Assembly: GCF_000466405.1 (NCBI RefSeq)
Contig: NZ_KE952949.1
Span: 77,498 to 141,497, forward strand
Direction of reading: 5' to 3'
DNA length: 64,000 nucleotides
From: Atopobium sp. oral taxon 810 str. F0209
GTDB lineage: Bacteria > Actinomycetota > Coriobacteriia > Coriobacteriales > Atopobiaceae
Position 1 is the stretch's first letter; every line of letters starts with the position of its first letter. Positions 16,473 through 25,204 of the stretch are shown piece by piece. The position numbers and the translations under genes were made by a program. The notes beneath the pieces are model-generated. The model saw only the letters and a program-made list of their open reading frames with translations, was not told the DNA's origin and searched no databases.

Positions 16473-17894
16473 ATGACAGAAAGCCAAACTATTCTGGGTC
16501 ATGTGCTCGTCCTCGGAATGGGGATGACTGGCGAGTATGTCGCGCGTTATTGTGCGGCTTTGTTGGGCGGTCGCGTCTTGTCTGTCACACTTTATGGTGG
16601 GGCAAGTTCTGCTAAAGGTGATGCAAGTGAGGCTTTAACGGCGCAAGGTGTTCACTGCGTGCTGGGCTGCGAAGCAGTGGAGGGCAACTATGATCTCTGC
16701 ATTGCTTCTCCTGGTATTTCTGAATTTTCCCCTTTTTTTGTGGCAGCCAAAAACTGCAGCAAGGAGATTATTTCTGAGCCCGAGTTTGCCTGGTGTGAAT
16801 CGCCACGCAATTGGATTGCTATCACAGGTACTAATGGCAAGACCACCACAACTAGCTTGACGACTGCGATTTTGCACGAAGGTCAGCTTAGGGCAACGTC
16901 GGTAGGCAATATTGGCTTTCTTGCGACCAAAGCACTTGCAGGGCGAGCTGACGATGAATGGTTTGTGGCAGAGCTTTCGAGTTTTCAATTGGCCTGTAGC
17001 AAGACTTTGCATCCTCGTGTTGCGATGCTGCTGAATGTAACGCCTGATCATATCGCTTGGCATAAGTCGATTGAAAACTACGCCGCTGCCAAAGAGCGCA
17101 TCTTTGCCAATCTTGAGGCAGATGACCTCGCTATCATCTCTGATACCGATGCGTGGTGCTGTGCTATTGCAGAGCGTCTACAGGCTCGCAATCTGCGGGT
17201 TTGTCTGCTTAATCCTGCACGTGATGCAGGTAGTTCTTGTGCTGCTTTTGTGCGAGCGGGGCAGTTAGTAGTTCGCCTAGACGGTACTGAGTACCTTTTG
17301 GTGCGTGCCGACGAATTGCAGATAAAAGGTGAGCATAATCTTGCTGATGCACTTGCTGCTGCGGCTGCAGCACTTGAGTTGGGCATTGATGCTGAAGCTG
17401 TTAATCGTTGCTTAAAAAGCTTCCATCCGCTTGAGCACCGTATTGAACCCTGTGGTGAGCTTAAGGGCGTTCACTTTGTGAATGATTCCAAGGCTACCAA
17501 TGTTGATGCCACAGAAAAAGCGTTGGCAGCTTTCAAACCAGGCTCGTTGGTGTTGCTACTTGGTGGCCATGACAAGGGCACTAATCTTGATGAACTGAGC
17601 AAACTTGTAGTCAAAACCTGTGCTGGCGTTGTTTGTTTTGGCGAAGCAGGACCGCGTTTTGCAAAGACTATCCGTGCACATGTAAGTAAAGACTCGACGC
17701 TGCATCTGCGGACTGTGGCACATCTTGCTGATGCTGTGGATACCGCTTGGGAGCTTGCCCATGATGGTCAGACCATCTTGCTATCTCCCGCCTGCTCTAG
17801 TTTTGATGAATTTTCTGGTTTTGAAGAGCGTGGGCGTGTCTTTAAGGACCTTGTAGTCCGCCTCATTGCTGCAGGAGGTTTGCAGCATGAATAG
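16473..17894 (+). CDS. murD: UDP-MurNAc-L-alanine:D-glutamate ligase MurD
   Basis: MurD adds D-glutamate to UDP-MurNAc-L-Ala. The 473 residues start with a Rossmann-like UMAG-binding domain (LVLGMGMTGEYVARY) and continue with ATP loop AITGTNGKTTTTSLTTAIL, SFQLACSKTLHPRVAMLLNVTPDHIAWH and the C-terminal NDSKATNVDATEKAL and LLLGGHDKGTNL. ATG 16473 is chosen because GGGGGAG ends 9 bp before it. A 76-bp gap separates it from mraY, larger than other spacings in this operon. The 3' end overlaps ftsW by 8 bp. Confidence 0.95.
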   Translation: MTESQTILGHVLVLGMGMTGEYVARYCAALLGGRVLSVTLYGGASSAKGDASEALTAQGVHCVLGCEAVEGNYDLCIASPGISEFSPFFVAAKNCSKEIISEPEFAWCESPRNWIAITGTNGKTTTTSLTTAILHEGQLRATSVGNIGFLATKALAGRADDEWFVAELSSFQLACSKTLHPRVAMLLNVTPDHIAWHKSIENYAAAKERIFANLEADDLAIISDTDAWCCAIAERLQARNLRVCLLNPARDAGSSCAAFVRAGQLVVRLDGTEYLLVRADELQIKGEHNLADALAAAAAALELGIDAEAVNRCLKSFHPLEHRIEPCGELKGVHFVNDSKATNVDATEKALAAFKPGSLVLLLGGHDKGTNLDELSKLVVKTCAGVVCFGEAGPRFAKTIRAHVSKDSTLHLRTVAHLADAVDTAWELAHDGQTILLSPACSSFDEFSGFEERGRVFKDLVVRLIAAGGLQHE

Positions 17895-19446
17895 AAGCGG
17901 TAGACGTGACGCATCTTCGCGTCAAAGAGGAAGAATCGAGCGGGCTATCAGTGGATGCCCCGAGCGTTTTGTACGACCTTTGACCCTGTTTTTGGTGGCA
18001 TCCTTTGCGCTTTTTCTTTTTGGCTTGGTGATGATTTATTCTGCCTCGTCCATTATGGCGCTCACGAGTAAAAACTTTAACAACGATACTACTTTTTTTG
18101 TTTCGCGCCAGCTTAAGTATGCCGCTATTGGACTTGTGATTTTGGTCTTTCTTGCAAAGGTTGATTACCACATTTGGGGCGTTAAGTTGCTGCCAGTGTT
18201 TTGGGTCATTACCTTAGTGTTGCTGCTTATTGTTAAATTCACCTCATCTGGCTCTGATTCTTATGGCGCTACTCGTTGGATTTCCATTGCTGGTTTTAGA
18301 TTTCAACCGTCCGAGTTTGCAAAAATTGTCATTGTGCTGACGGGTGCCAATCTTGCGCACGCATACTTTGAGGATGACTCTATTCCCTTTAAAAAATTTG
18401 TTTGGCTTTCTGTGGTTGGTATTGGTCTGCCCTTGTTGCTCATCCTTATTCAACCTGATAAGGGTACGACGATGATCTGTGCGGCAACACTGCTGGTTAT
18501 GGTCTATCTCAGTGGCGTACCAGGCAAGCCCCTTGTTATGCTTGCGGGTGTTGGCGTCGTATTTTTCTTTGCCTATTCAATGAAAGATGCTTATTCGCGT
18601 CAGCGTATTCTTACGGTCTTGAACCCTTGGTCTGATCCTCTTGTTACGGGGTATCAGATTATCCAAGGTTTTTACGCCTTTGCGGCTGGCGGTATTTTTG
18701 GCGTCGGCATTGGAGCAAGTAGGCAAAAATACTCGTATCTTCCCTTTGCCCACAACGACTTTATTTTTGCTGTGGTAGGCGAAGAATGTGGTCTTGTAGG
18801 CACTTTGGGTGTAGTTGCAGGTTTTGCAGTGATCTTTTGGGCAGGTATGCGCATATCTCGCAATGCGCCTGACCTTGCCGGTAGGCTTATTGCTGCAGGT
18901 AGTGTATCGATGATGGTAATTCAGCTCTTCGTTAATATCTGTGGCGTTTTGGCAATTATGCCCATGACGGGTAAGCCCGTACCGTTCCTGTCTTATGGCG
19001 GATCTTCGATTATTTCAACATTGATGACAGTAGGCGTGGTGACATCAGTCGCTCTGCATTCACGCCTGGAAGAGACTGAGTCTGATCGTCGTCGTGAAGA
19101 TTTCTCACTTGCGTCTCGCGGTCGCGCGCCTCGGAGTTATGAGGATAGCGGTATGGTTGGAGAAGCAGTGCCACGTTCTGTTCGTCCGTTAGGTACGCCT
19201 CTAACGCAGAGTACGCCGCTTACATCCAGCTCTGCTCGTCCACGTTTTCAAGTATACGAGGGTGGGAGTGGTAATCCTGTTGCTCAGCCACGTGCCAATC
19301 ACACAGATTTGCAAAATCGTGGTCGCATTAGCGAAGATGCATATGGTCGCAGAAGAATAGACCTGGGACCGGATGCAGCGGAGCGCCTGCGTCCCAAACG
19401 CAATAATTCGGCTCGTCAAAGAAGGAGTGATCGACGTGGAAGATAA
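17887..19446 (+). CDS. ftsW: Septal peptidoglycan polymerase FtsW (SEDS family)
   Basis: FtsW is the SEDS glycosyltransferase that polymerises lipid II at the septum with FtsI. The 519-residue protein has about ten membrane segments after a basic cytoplasmic N-terminus. Typical SEDS blocks are FGLVMIYSASS, GATRWISIAGFRFQPSEFAKI, QPDKGTTMI, YQIIQGFYAFAAGGIFGVGIGASRQK, FIFAVVGEECGLVG and FLSYGGSSIISTLM. The C-terminal cytoplasmic tail of about 130 residues is Arg/Ser-rich, unusually long, and contains RPRFQVYEGG (about 452-460), echoing the FtsL N-terminus. GGAGG precedes ATG 17887, which lies inside murD. Confidence 0.95.
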   Translation: MNRSGRRDASSRQRGRIERAISGCPERFVRPLTLFLVASFALFLFGLVMIYSASSIMALTSKNFNNDTTFFVSRQLKYAAIGLVILVFLAKVDYHIWGVKLLPVFWVITLVLLLIVKFTSSGSDSYGATRWISIAGFRFQPSEFAKIVIVLTGANLAHAYFEDDSIPFKKFVWLSVVGIGLPLLLILIQPDKGTTMICAATLLVMVYLSGVPGKPLVMLAGVGVVFFFAYSMKDAYSRQRILTVLNPWSDPLVTGYQIIQGFYAFAAGGIFGVGIGASRQKYSYLPFAHNDFIFAVVGEECGLVGTLGVVAGFAVIFWAGMRISRNAPDLAGRLIAAGSVSMMVIQLFVNICGVLAIMPMTGKPVPFLSYGGSSIISTLMTVGVVTSVALHSRLEETESDRRREDFSLASRGRAPRSYEDSGMVGEAVPRSVRPLGTPLTQSTPLTSSSARPRFQVYEGGSGNPVAQPRANHTDLQNRGRISEDAYGRRRIDLGPDAAERLRPKRNNSARQRRSDRRGR

Positions 19447-20560
19447 GCTCAAGATTGCTATTGCTGCGGGCGGTACTGCAGGCCACATCAATCCTGCGCT
19501 GGCGCTTGCCGATGAACTTGCTTCTCGCGGTCATGAAGTGCTTTTCTTTGGCCAGTCAACTCGTCTTGAGGCTCAACTAGTGCCGGCAGCGGGTTTTGAT
19601 TTTGCACCAATTTGTGTAACGGGTTTTGATCGCAGTCGTCCTTGGACTGCCTTGAGTGCAGTTTGGCATATGCATAAGGCCGAGGGTACGGTAGGCAAGA
19701 TTGTGGCTGACAAAGGCATACCCGATGTTGCTATTGGCTTTGGTGCCTACATTGAGATGCCCTTGCTGCGTTGGTGCGCATCACATGGCGTACCTTATGT
19801 GCTCCATGAGCAAAATTCTGTACCAGGGCTTGCCAATAAACTTTGTGCCAAGCATGCGTCTTGCCTCTGCTTGTCGTTCCCTGCAGCGCGTGGTGCCTTT
19901 GCGGGCAAAACAGGCGAGCAGACCCAAGTGGTGCTTACGGGAAATCCCGTGCGTCGCGCTGTAGTGCAGGCGAGTAGACGTGCAGGCCGTGCTACTTTTG
20001 GCATACCTGAGGATGCCACGCTACTTTTAGTCTTTGGCGGTAGCCTAGGTGCTCGTCACCTCAATCATCGTATTGCTGAGCTCAAAACACAGTTACTAGC
20101 ACAGGATAATCTCTATATCATTCACTCGACAGGTGCCAAGGACTATGACGAGACGCTTGCTGCTTTGGATTTGACTGCAGAGGAGAAGGCTCGCTGGCAA
20201 CTGTTGCCGTACATAGAGGATATGGGAGGAGCACTAGCAGCTGCTGACCTTGTCGTATCTCGCGCAGGCGCTTCGTCCATTGCAGAAATTGCAGCGCTTG
20301 CAGTGCCCTCGGTATTAGTTCCTTATCCTTTTGCAACAGAAAATCATCAGGAGACCAATGCTCATTTGCTGGTAGATGTAGGGGCCGCTCTCATGTACAT
20401 CGATGAGGCTATTGATGAGCAAAGCTTTGCCGATGGCCTGTTAGGATTGCTCGCGGATGCCGATGCTCGCGCTCAGATGCGCACCGCTGCTCAAGGTCTT
20501 GGTGGGGCAACTGCTGTTGCAGCTTTGGCAGATCAAGTGGAAGCCACCGCTCGTCGTTAA
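19436..20560 (+). CDS. murG: UDP-GlcNAc:lipid I N-acetylglucosaminyltransferase MurG
   Basis: MurG adds GlcNAc to lipid I, forming lipid II at the cytoplasmic membrane face. The 374-residue GT-B protein has the glycine-rich loop IAAGGTAGHINPALALADEL, the second loop LLVFGGSLGARHLN, HEQNSVPGLANK, TGNPVRRAV and the UDP-binding VVSRAGASSIAEIAALAVPSVLVPYPFATENHQ. GTG 19436 has GAAGGAG 8 bp upstream and overlaps the end of ftsW by 11 bp. It is the last gene of this half of the dcw cluster; transcription meets the convergent ECF cassette after 85 bp. Confidence 0.95.
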   Translation: MEDKLKIAIAAGGTAGHINPALALADELASRGHEVLFFGQSTRLEAQLVPAAGFDFAPICVTGFDRSRPWTALSAVWHMHKAEGTVGKIVADKGIPDVAIGFGAYIEMPLLRWCASHGVPYVLHEQNSVPGLANKLCAKHASCLCLSFPAARGAFAGKTGEQTQVVLTGNPVRRAVVQASRRAGRATFGIPEDATLLLVFGGSLGARHLNHRIAELKTQLLAQDNLYIIHSTGAKDYDETLAALDLTAEEKARWQLLPYIEDMGGALAAADLVVSRAGASSIAEIAALAVPSVLVPYPFATENHQETNAHLLVDVGAALMYIDEAIDEQSFADGLLGLLADADARAQMRTAAQGLGGATAVAALADQVEATARR

Positions 20561-20593
20561 GGTCGTTGGACACACGGATGCATAGATTGACAC

Positions 20594-20615
20594 AGGTCAG
20601 ATGCACTTCTGACCT
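20594..20615. terminator. Hairpin between convergent murG and ECF ATPase genes
   Basis: AGGTCAGA and TCTGACCT form a perfect 8-bp stem with a six-base loop between the two converging genes. There is no long T run, so it is at best a weak bidirectional terminator. The same GGTCAGA stem is used in the tRNA-Glu terminator at 62983-63004. Confidence 0.5.
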
Positions 20616-20645
20616 TGAGGTATACTCCGAACCCCATGTTCCAAG

Positions 20646-22133
20646 CTAGTTCAGAAAAAACGAGGCTATTCGCGAGGCAGTCTCGTTGTTTATGAAATAG
20701 CTTTCAGTGGCGTATCCTCCATCCATCTGCACAACATAGTCAGCGCACAATGCGATGAGTTCCAGGTCATGGGTAATGATGAGAGTTGTCTTCCCAAGAT
20801 TGCAAAGCATCTTCAGTACTTGAGCGGTCTGGCGCATGTGGCGGTAGTCGAATCCACTTGTAGGCTCGTCGAAAATTAGTATCTCCTCATCTGCGGCTAG
20901 TGCGCTGGCAATGGCCACGCGCTGTTTCTGGCCACCTGAGAGTGCCATTGGATGTTGCTCCGAAAGGTCTTCCATATCCATGAGTTGAAGCGCCTTGTGT
21001 GCCTTTTTCTCGCGCAGATCTTTTGGGATTGCCCCTGGCACACTGATTAACACTTCTTCCAGCACACTGTCAGTGAATAGCTGGTGGTTCACGTCTTGCA
21101 TGACCATGTAGCAGAAAGACAGCATCTTGCCAATGGGAATTTCTTTTCCGTCTAGGAACACTGTGCCTTTTGCTCGTCTGTTCAACCCGCAAAGCGTTCG
21201 TGCCAGCGTGCTCTTGCCGGCACCGTTCCGTCCAACTATGGCTGTGATGTGGCTTTGGGGGAATGCTAAGTCCGGAATATCTATACCGAGCGTGCCTGAG
21301 TAATGGAAACAGACATCCTCGAGCCTTATCATGGGGGCTCTACTCGTGCTTCGGGTGGGGAAGGAAACAGAGCCTAGATCTGTCGTCCGAAGACCCATCC
21401 CCGCACATTCCCTAGTGGTCATCGCGGCGAATACATCCGCGTCCAGCGACTGGATAATCTCTCCATCGCGGAAGACTAGCACACGATCGGCAAGTCCTTT
21501 CAAAAAGAAGAGTCGGTGCTCTGCAATGATGACCGTCTTGCCCTGCTCCTTCCATAGGGCGAGCGTCTTTCGCAGTGCCTTGATGCTCTCCATATCCAAG
21601 TTGGACGACGGCTCGTCCAGTACAATTACGTCGCTGCCTGCTACAGCTACGCTACCGCAGGCAATCTTCTGCTTCTCGCCGCCAGACAGTGCGAACATAT
21701 TCCGTCTCAACAGCGGTTTTAGGTCGAGTAGCTCGGCTGTATTAGCAATGTTATGTTTAATTTGCTTTGGGTCTCGTCCCTGGTTTTCTGCGGCGAAGGC
21801 CAATTCACTCGTGGTATCTACATTGAAGAACTGGTTGCGAGGGTTTTGGAAGACGCTGCCCACGCGTTTGGCCGTCTCGTAGAGGGGCTGTGCGGTAACG
21901 TTTTTGCCCGCCAGCAGAACCTCGCCTTTCAGATTTCCCTCGAAGTAATGGGGAATGAGCCCGTTGACTAGTCGACAGGCAGTTGTTTTCCCACAGCCCG
22001 AGTTGCCAGTGAGGACAACGAACTCACCAGTTTGGATGGACAGGCTCACGTCTTTCAGGGCCGAACGCATCCGAACGCTTCCGTCCGAGTCCGTTACACG
22101 ATAGGCATAATAGACGTCTTTGAACTCGATCAT
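20646..22133 (-). CDS. ECF transporter ATPase with two fused ABC domains
   Basis: This 495-residue protein contains two complete ABC ATPase domains, fusing what are usually EcfA1 and EcfA2. The N-terminal domain has Walker A GNSGCGKTTA, signature LSGGEKQKIACGSVA and Walker B VIVLDEPSSNLD. The C-terminal domain has GRNGAGKSTLARTL, LSGGQKQRVAIASALA and ILIFDEPTSGFD. It energises vitamin or metal-type uptake together with the T and S subunits directly upstream (22135-23447), one base away from the T gene. It ends the TetR-ABC-ABC-S-T-A cassette. The substrate cannot be told from the ATPase. Confidence 0.9.
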   Translation of the reverse strand: MIEFKDVYYAYRVTDSDGSVRMRSALKDVSLSIQTGEFVVLTGNSGCGKTTACRLVNGLIPHYFEGNLKGEVLLAGKNVTAQPLYETAKRVGSVFQNPRNQFFNVDTTSELAFAAENQGRDPKQIKHNIANTAELLDLKPLLRRNMFALSGGEKQKIACGSVAVAGSDVIVLDEPSSNLDMESIKALRKTLALWKEQGKTVIIAEHRLFFLKGLADRVLVFRDGEIIQSLDADVFAAMTTRECAGMGLRTTDLGSVSFPTRSTSRAPMIRLEDVCFHYSGTLGIDIPDLAFPQSHITAIVGRNGAGKSTLARTLCGLNRRAKGTVFLDGKEIPIGKMLSFCYMVMQDVNHQLFTDSVLEEVLISVPGAIPKDLREKKAHKALQLMDMEDLSEQHPMALSGGQKQRVAIASALAADEEILIFDEPTSGFDYRHMRQTAQVLKMLCNLGKTTLIITHDLELIALCADYVVQMDGGYATESYFINNETASRIASFFLN

Positions 22134-22134
22134 G

Positions 22135-22857
22135 TCAAGTCACCACAAACAGAACTAGTACTGCTATGAGCAGTGTCAGCAGGATATAGTCGCGTGCGCG
22201 GAAGCCGACCTCGCAGATGTGTGTGCGTCTCACGCTGCCGCCGAGCCCCTTAGTCAATGCTGCCTGCGAGAGCTCGTCGGCGATACGCACGGTACTCATC
22301 ATGACGGGGACTAGTTCGTACTCTATGCGCTTCACGAAACCTGAATGCATACCGGTAACCTGCCGCATCCGCATAGCATCGGTGATGGCGCTATTCTCTT
22401 CGGCGATTGTTGGAAAGAAACGGAACATCACTGATAAGGGAATCGTCACTGTAGACGGTATGCGCATACGTTCCATAGCGGCGATGAACTCGGCAACAGT
22501 GGTGCTCTGCATCACACAGTACCCCATCACGATGGGTGCAAGGAATCGTGAAATAAGCCCACCTAATATCATGACAATCATGTTGAGTGCACCGCTGGTT
22601 AGTCGGAAGGCTGCACCCTCCATTAATAATGCGAAGACATAGAGCGCTGTGTAAACTGCAGCGAACTGCCAACGTTGGAGTGCCAAGAGCCCGAGCAGCG
22701 GCAGGATGCAACAGACTAGACGCAGCCAGAAGTCGATACCGACGATGCTGCCATCAATCATCACGGAACTTACGGTCAGAATGGCGAGCAGTCCAACCCT
22801 GGGATCCAGAAGCGAACGCTCGCCAGTGATTTGGAATGTACTTAACTCAGCCTGCAT
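22135..22857 (-). CDS. ECF transporter transmembrane (T) component
   Basis: A 240-residue membrane protein of the EcfT/CbiQ type, coupling the ATPases to the S component. It has four or five hydrophobic segments (for example LLAILTVSSVMIDGSIVGIDFW and FAAVYTALYVFALLMEGAAF) and a conserved cytoplasmic region with IPLSVMFRFFPTIAEENSAITDAMRMRQV followed by VMMSTVRIADELSQAALTKGLGG, where EcfT proteins carry the coupling motif. The start at 22857 overlaps the S-component stop (ATGA), giving translational coupling; a longer upstream reading inside the S gene is unlikely. Confidence 0.88.
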   Translation of the reverse strand: MQAELSTFQITGERSLLDPRVGLLAILTVSSVMIDGSIVGIDFWLRLVCCILPLLGLLALQRWQFAAVYTALYVFALLMEGAAFRLTSGALNMIVMILGGLISRFLAPIVMGYCVMQSTTVAEFIAAMERMRIPSTVTIPLSVMFRFFPTIAEENSAITDAMRMRQVTGMHSGFVKRIEYELVPVMMSTVRIADELSQAALTKGLGGSVRRTHICEVGFRARDYILLTLLIAVLVLFVVT

Positions 22858-23447
22858 CAGGCCATGCCCGCCTTCCTGAAGTGCTTCTTCAGTACTGCTG
22901 AGCCCATAAGACCGCCGATAATGCCGCCCACAAAGCACAGCGCGATCAATACGAACAACGCCCAATCTGGTGTGAGGCTGGCAAGGGTGTCTACGTAGGC
23001 TTGACCGTAGCTACTGACAAGGCCGGCAAGGTAGTTGTCGCGATAGCTGAAGAACAAGGGTAGCGCCATGCCTATCATCCACAAGGAAAGAATGCCAGAA
23101 GAGAGTACACAGGATTTCACACTCTTGTATTGGCCAGCCTTAAGGATCAGGTCGGCGCACAATCCAGCAGCAATTGCGATGAAGAGTACCGGCCAAGGTC
23201 GTCCCATCACCAGCTCCAGCAGGCCTAGGATAAGTGCCATGATGGTTACCATGCCAAATTTCTTCGCCCTTGTGAGGAAGAGCATATACGGGATTCCCGC
23301 AACGATGGGGCAGATGGCAGGAAGAAGAACCAACAGGATTGGGATATACCCGATGAAGCTGACGACGAAAAACACCATGAAGTAGAGTGAGGTGAACACG
23401 CCAATATTGATGAGGTCCTTTACGGCAAGTTTGTTGTTTTCTTCCAT
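22857..23447 (-). CDS. ECF transporter S component, MptD/Trep_Strep type
   Basis: A 196-residue integral membrane protein with about five or six hydrophobic segments. The start region KDLINIGVFTSLYFMVFFVVSFIGYIP, the central MLFLTRAKKFGMVTIMALILGLLELVMGRPWP and the GGIIGGLMGSAVLKKHF end match the family known as Trep_Strep or MptD-like putative ECF S components, as I recall it. It would bind the substrate, which is unknown for this family as far as I know. It is preceded by a clear ribosome site (AGGAGG) and sits between the ABC exporter-fold pair and the EcfT gene. Confidence 0.82.
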   Translation of the reverse strand: MEENNKLAVKDLINIGVFTSLYFMVFFVVSFIGYIPILLVLLPAICPIVAGIPYMLFLTRAKKFGMVTIMALILGLLELVMGRPWPVLFIAIAAGLCADLILKAGQYKSVKSCVLSSGILSLWMIGMALPLFFSYRDNYLAGLVSSYGQAYVDTLASLTPDWALFVLIALCFVGGIIGGLMGSAVLKKHFRKAGMA

Positions 23448-23464
23448 ATTTTTCCTCCTTTTGC

Positions 23465-25204
23465 TTATTTGTCCATGAAACTACGCATGGAAGCTCTTTT
23501 TTGGACCATGTCCGCGTAGATGCCGCCTTGCGTTATGAGCGTCTCGTGGCCCCCGCGCTCGACGATTTGTCCGTCGTTCACCACCAGAATCTGGTCAGCA
23601 CCAGCGATTGTGTGTAGGCGGTGAGCGATGACCAGCACGGTCTTGTTATTCACGAGCTCAGATATTGCATCCTGGATGTACCTCTCGTTATCCGCGTCTA
23701 CGCTGGCTGTGGCCTCGTCCAAGACGACGATGGGGGCGTCCTTGAGAATGCAACGCGCAATGGAGATGCGCTGCTGCTCACCGCCGGAAAGTGACATGCC
23801 GCCCTCGCCGACCATTGTGTTGAAGCCTTGTGGCAGTGCCATGATAAAGTCGTAGCATCGGGCCTTCTTTGCAGCCGTGTACACTTCTTCTTTTGAGGCG
23901 TCCGTGCGACCCATGGCGATGTTGTTATATATCGTGTCTTGGAACAAGTAGACCCGCTGGAATACCATGCTGATATTGTCCATTACCTGGGCAAGCGGTA
24001 CCTCGCGGATGTTCTTACCGCGAAGTCGTATACTGCCTTCCCTCACATCCCAGAAGCGGGTGAGAAGGCTGGCGATGGTTGATTTGCCGCCGCCAGAGGG
24101 TCCGACGAGTGCCGTCATGGTGTTACGTTGCGCTACAAAGCTGATTTTGTGAAGGACATCTTTGTCTCCGTAGGCGAAGCTGACATTCTCAAACTCGATT
24201 TCTGGTGAGCCATTGGTTGGGATTGCCTTGTTGCCGCTGTCCGAAAGCTCTGGTTCAGCGAAGATCGCCTCAATGCGATCTAAACAAGCATCCATCACGG
24301 TGAGCCGTGCTACCTGCCCGTAAAAGGCTTTGAGCGGCCTGAACAGCTCGAACACAAACAGCAGCATACCGATGAAGAAAGTAAGCGATAGAGATCCGCT
24401 TTGATATAACAGCCACATGGCGCCGAGCATTGCGGCACTGCCGAACCCGCAGGTCAGGTTGAGTGCCTTCGCCCACGGTTTGAAATCGAATTCGAAGCTC
24501 AAGTTCTTGTCGCATGATGCTTGGAAGCTTTCCGTTAACTCCTTAGACTTCTCACCCAGCATGTTGTAGGTCTTGATGATGCCCATGCCCTCAGTGAAGT
24601 CGATGACAGCCTCGGTGAGCTGCTGACTTGTCTCTTGACGCTCGTTGGAGTGCATCAGTGTGTTCTTCTTCATGGCCTCACCGATGCAGAACACAATGCT
24701 GGTGATGAGCAGACCAAGCAACCCCAGTCGCCAGTCGAGAATGAACAGGAACAGGATGAAGATGACAGTGGAAAAGATGTAGCTCATCAAGTCGGCCAGT
24801 ACCATCATCAGGTTCTCTTCGATAAAGTTCATATCAGTGGAAAGAACGGAGCTTATACGTCCGATGTTACCCTCCGTGAAGAAGCCCATAGGCATCTTTC
24901 GTAGGTGTTCACCTAGCTTTAGGCGCATGTTTGCAAAAATCTCGAAGCCGGCTGCGGACTGGAGCCGATCGGCGATATTTTGGAACACGCACTGCAGCGC
25001 AATGCAGGTTACGATCGCGATGCCCGCCCAGAGACAGCTCATGTTCGTGACGGTGTTGTTTAAAAAGCCCATGATCAGGAAGAACATAACCACGATGGGC
25101 GCTTTACCCAGAAACGCCTTCAAGAAAGAGCATACGGCGGCCCCATAGATCCTCCTGCGCAAGTCCTGCGCAACCTTCAGGATTCTGCTGATGAATGCGA
25201 TCAT
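23465..25204 (-). CDS. ABC half-transporter, permease-ATPase fusion (second of pair)
   Basis: The 579 residues consist of a six-helix exporter-type membrane domain (about 1-310) and a C-terminal ATPase with Walker A GPSGGGKSTIASLL, signature LSGGEQQRISIARCIL and Walker B IVVLDEATASVD, followed by VLVIAHRL. It should heterodimerise with the neighbouring half-transporter, whose stop overlaps this start (ATGA at 25201-25204). Exporter-fold pairs of this kind (YbtP/YbtQ, IrtA/IrtB) import siderophores in some pathogens; given the ECF module next door, import is possible, but direction cannot be read from sequence. Confidence 0.88.
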   Translation of the reverse strand: MIAFISRILKVAQDLRRRIYGAAVCSFLKAFLGKAPIVVMFFLIMGFLNNTVTNMSCLWAGIAIVTCIALQCVFQNIADRLQSAAGFEIFANMRLKLGEHLRKMPMGFFTEGNIGRISSVLSTDMNFIEENLMMVLADLMSYIFSTVIFILFLFILDWRLGLLGLLITSIVFCIGEAMKKNTLMHSNERQETSQQLTEAVIDFTEGMGIIKTYNMLGEKSKELTESFQASCDKNLSFEFDFKPWAKALNLTCGFGSAAMLGAMWLLYQSGSLSLTFFIGMLLFVFELFRPLKAFYGQVARLTVMDACLDRIEAIFAEPELSDSGNKAIPTNGSPEIEFENVSFAYGDKDVLHKISFVAQRNTMTALVGPSGGGKSTIASLLTRFWDVREGSIRLRGKNIREVPLAQVMDNISMVFQRVYLFQDTIYNNIAMGRTDASKEEVYTAAKKARCYDFIMALPQGFNTMVGEGGMSLSGGEQQRISIARCILKDAPIVVLDEATASVDADNERYIQDAISELVNNKTVLVIAHRLHTIAGADQILVVNDGQIVERGGHETLITQGGIYADMVQKRASMRSFMDK

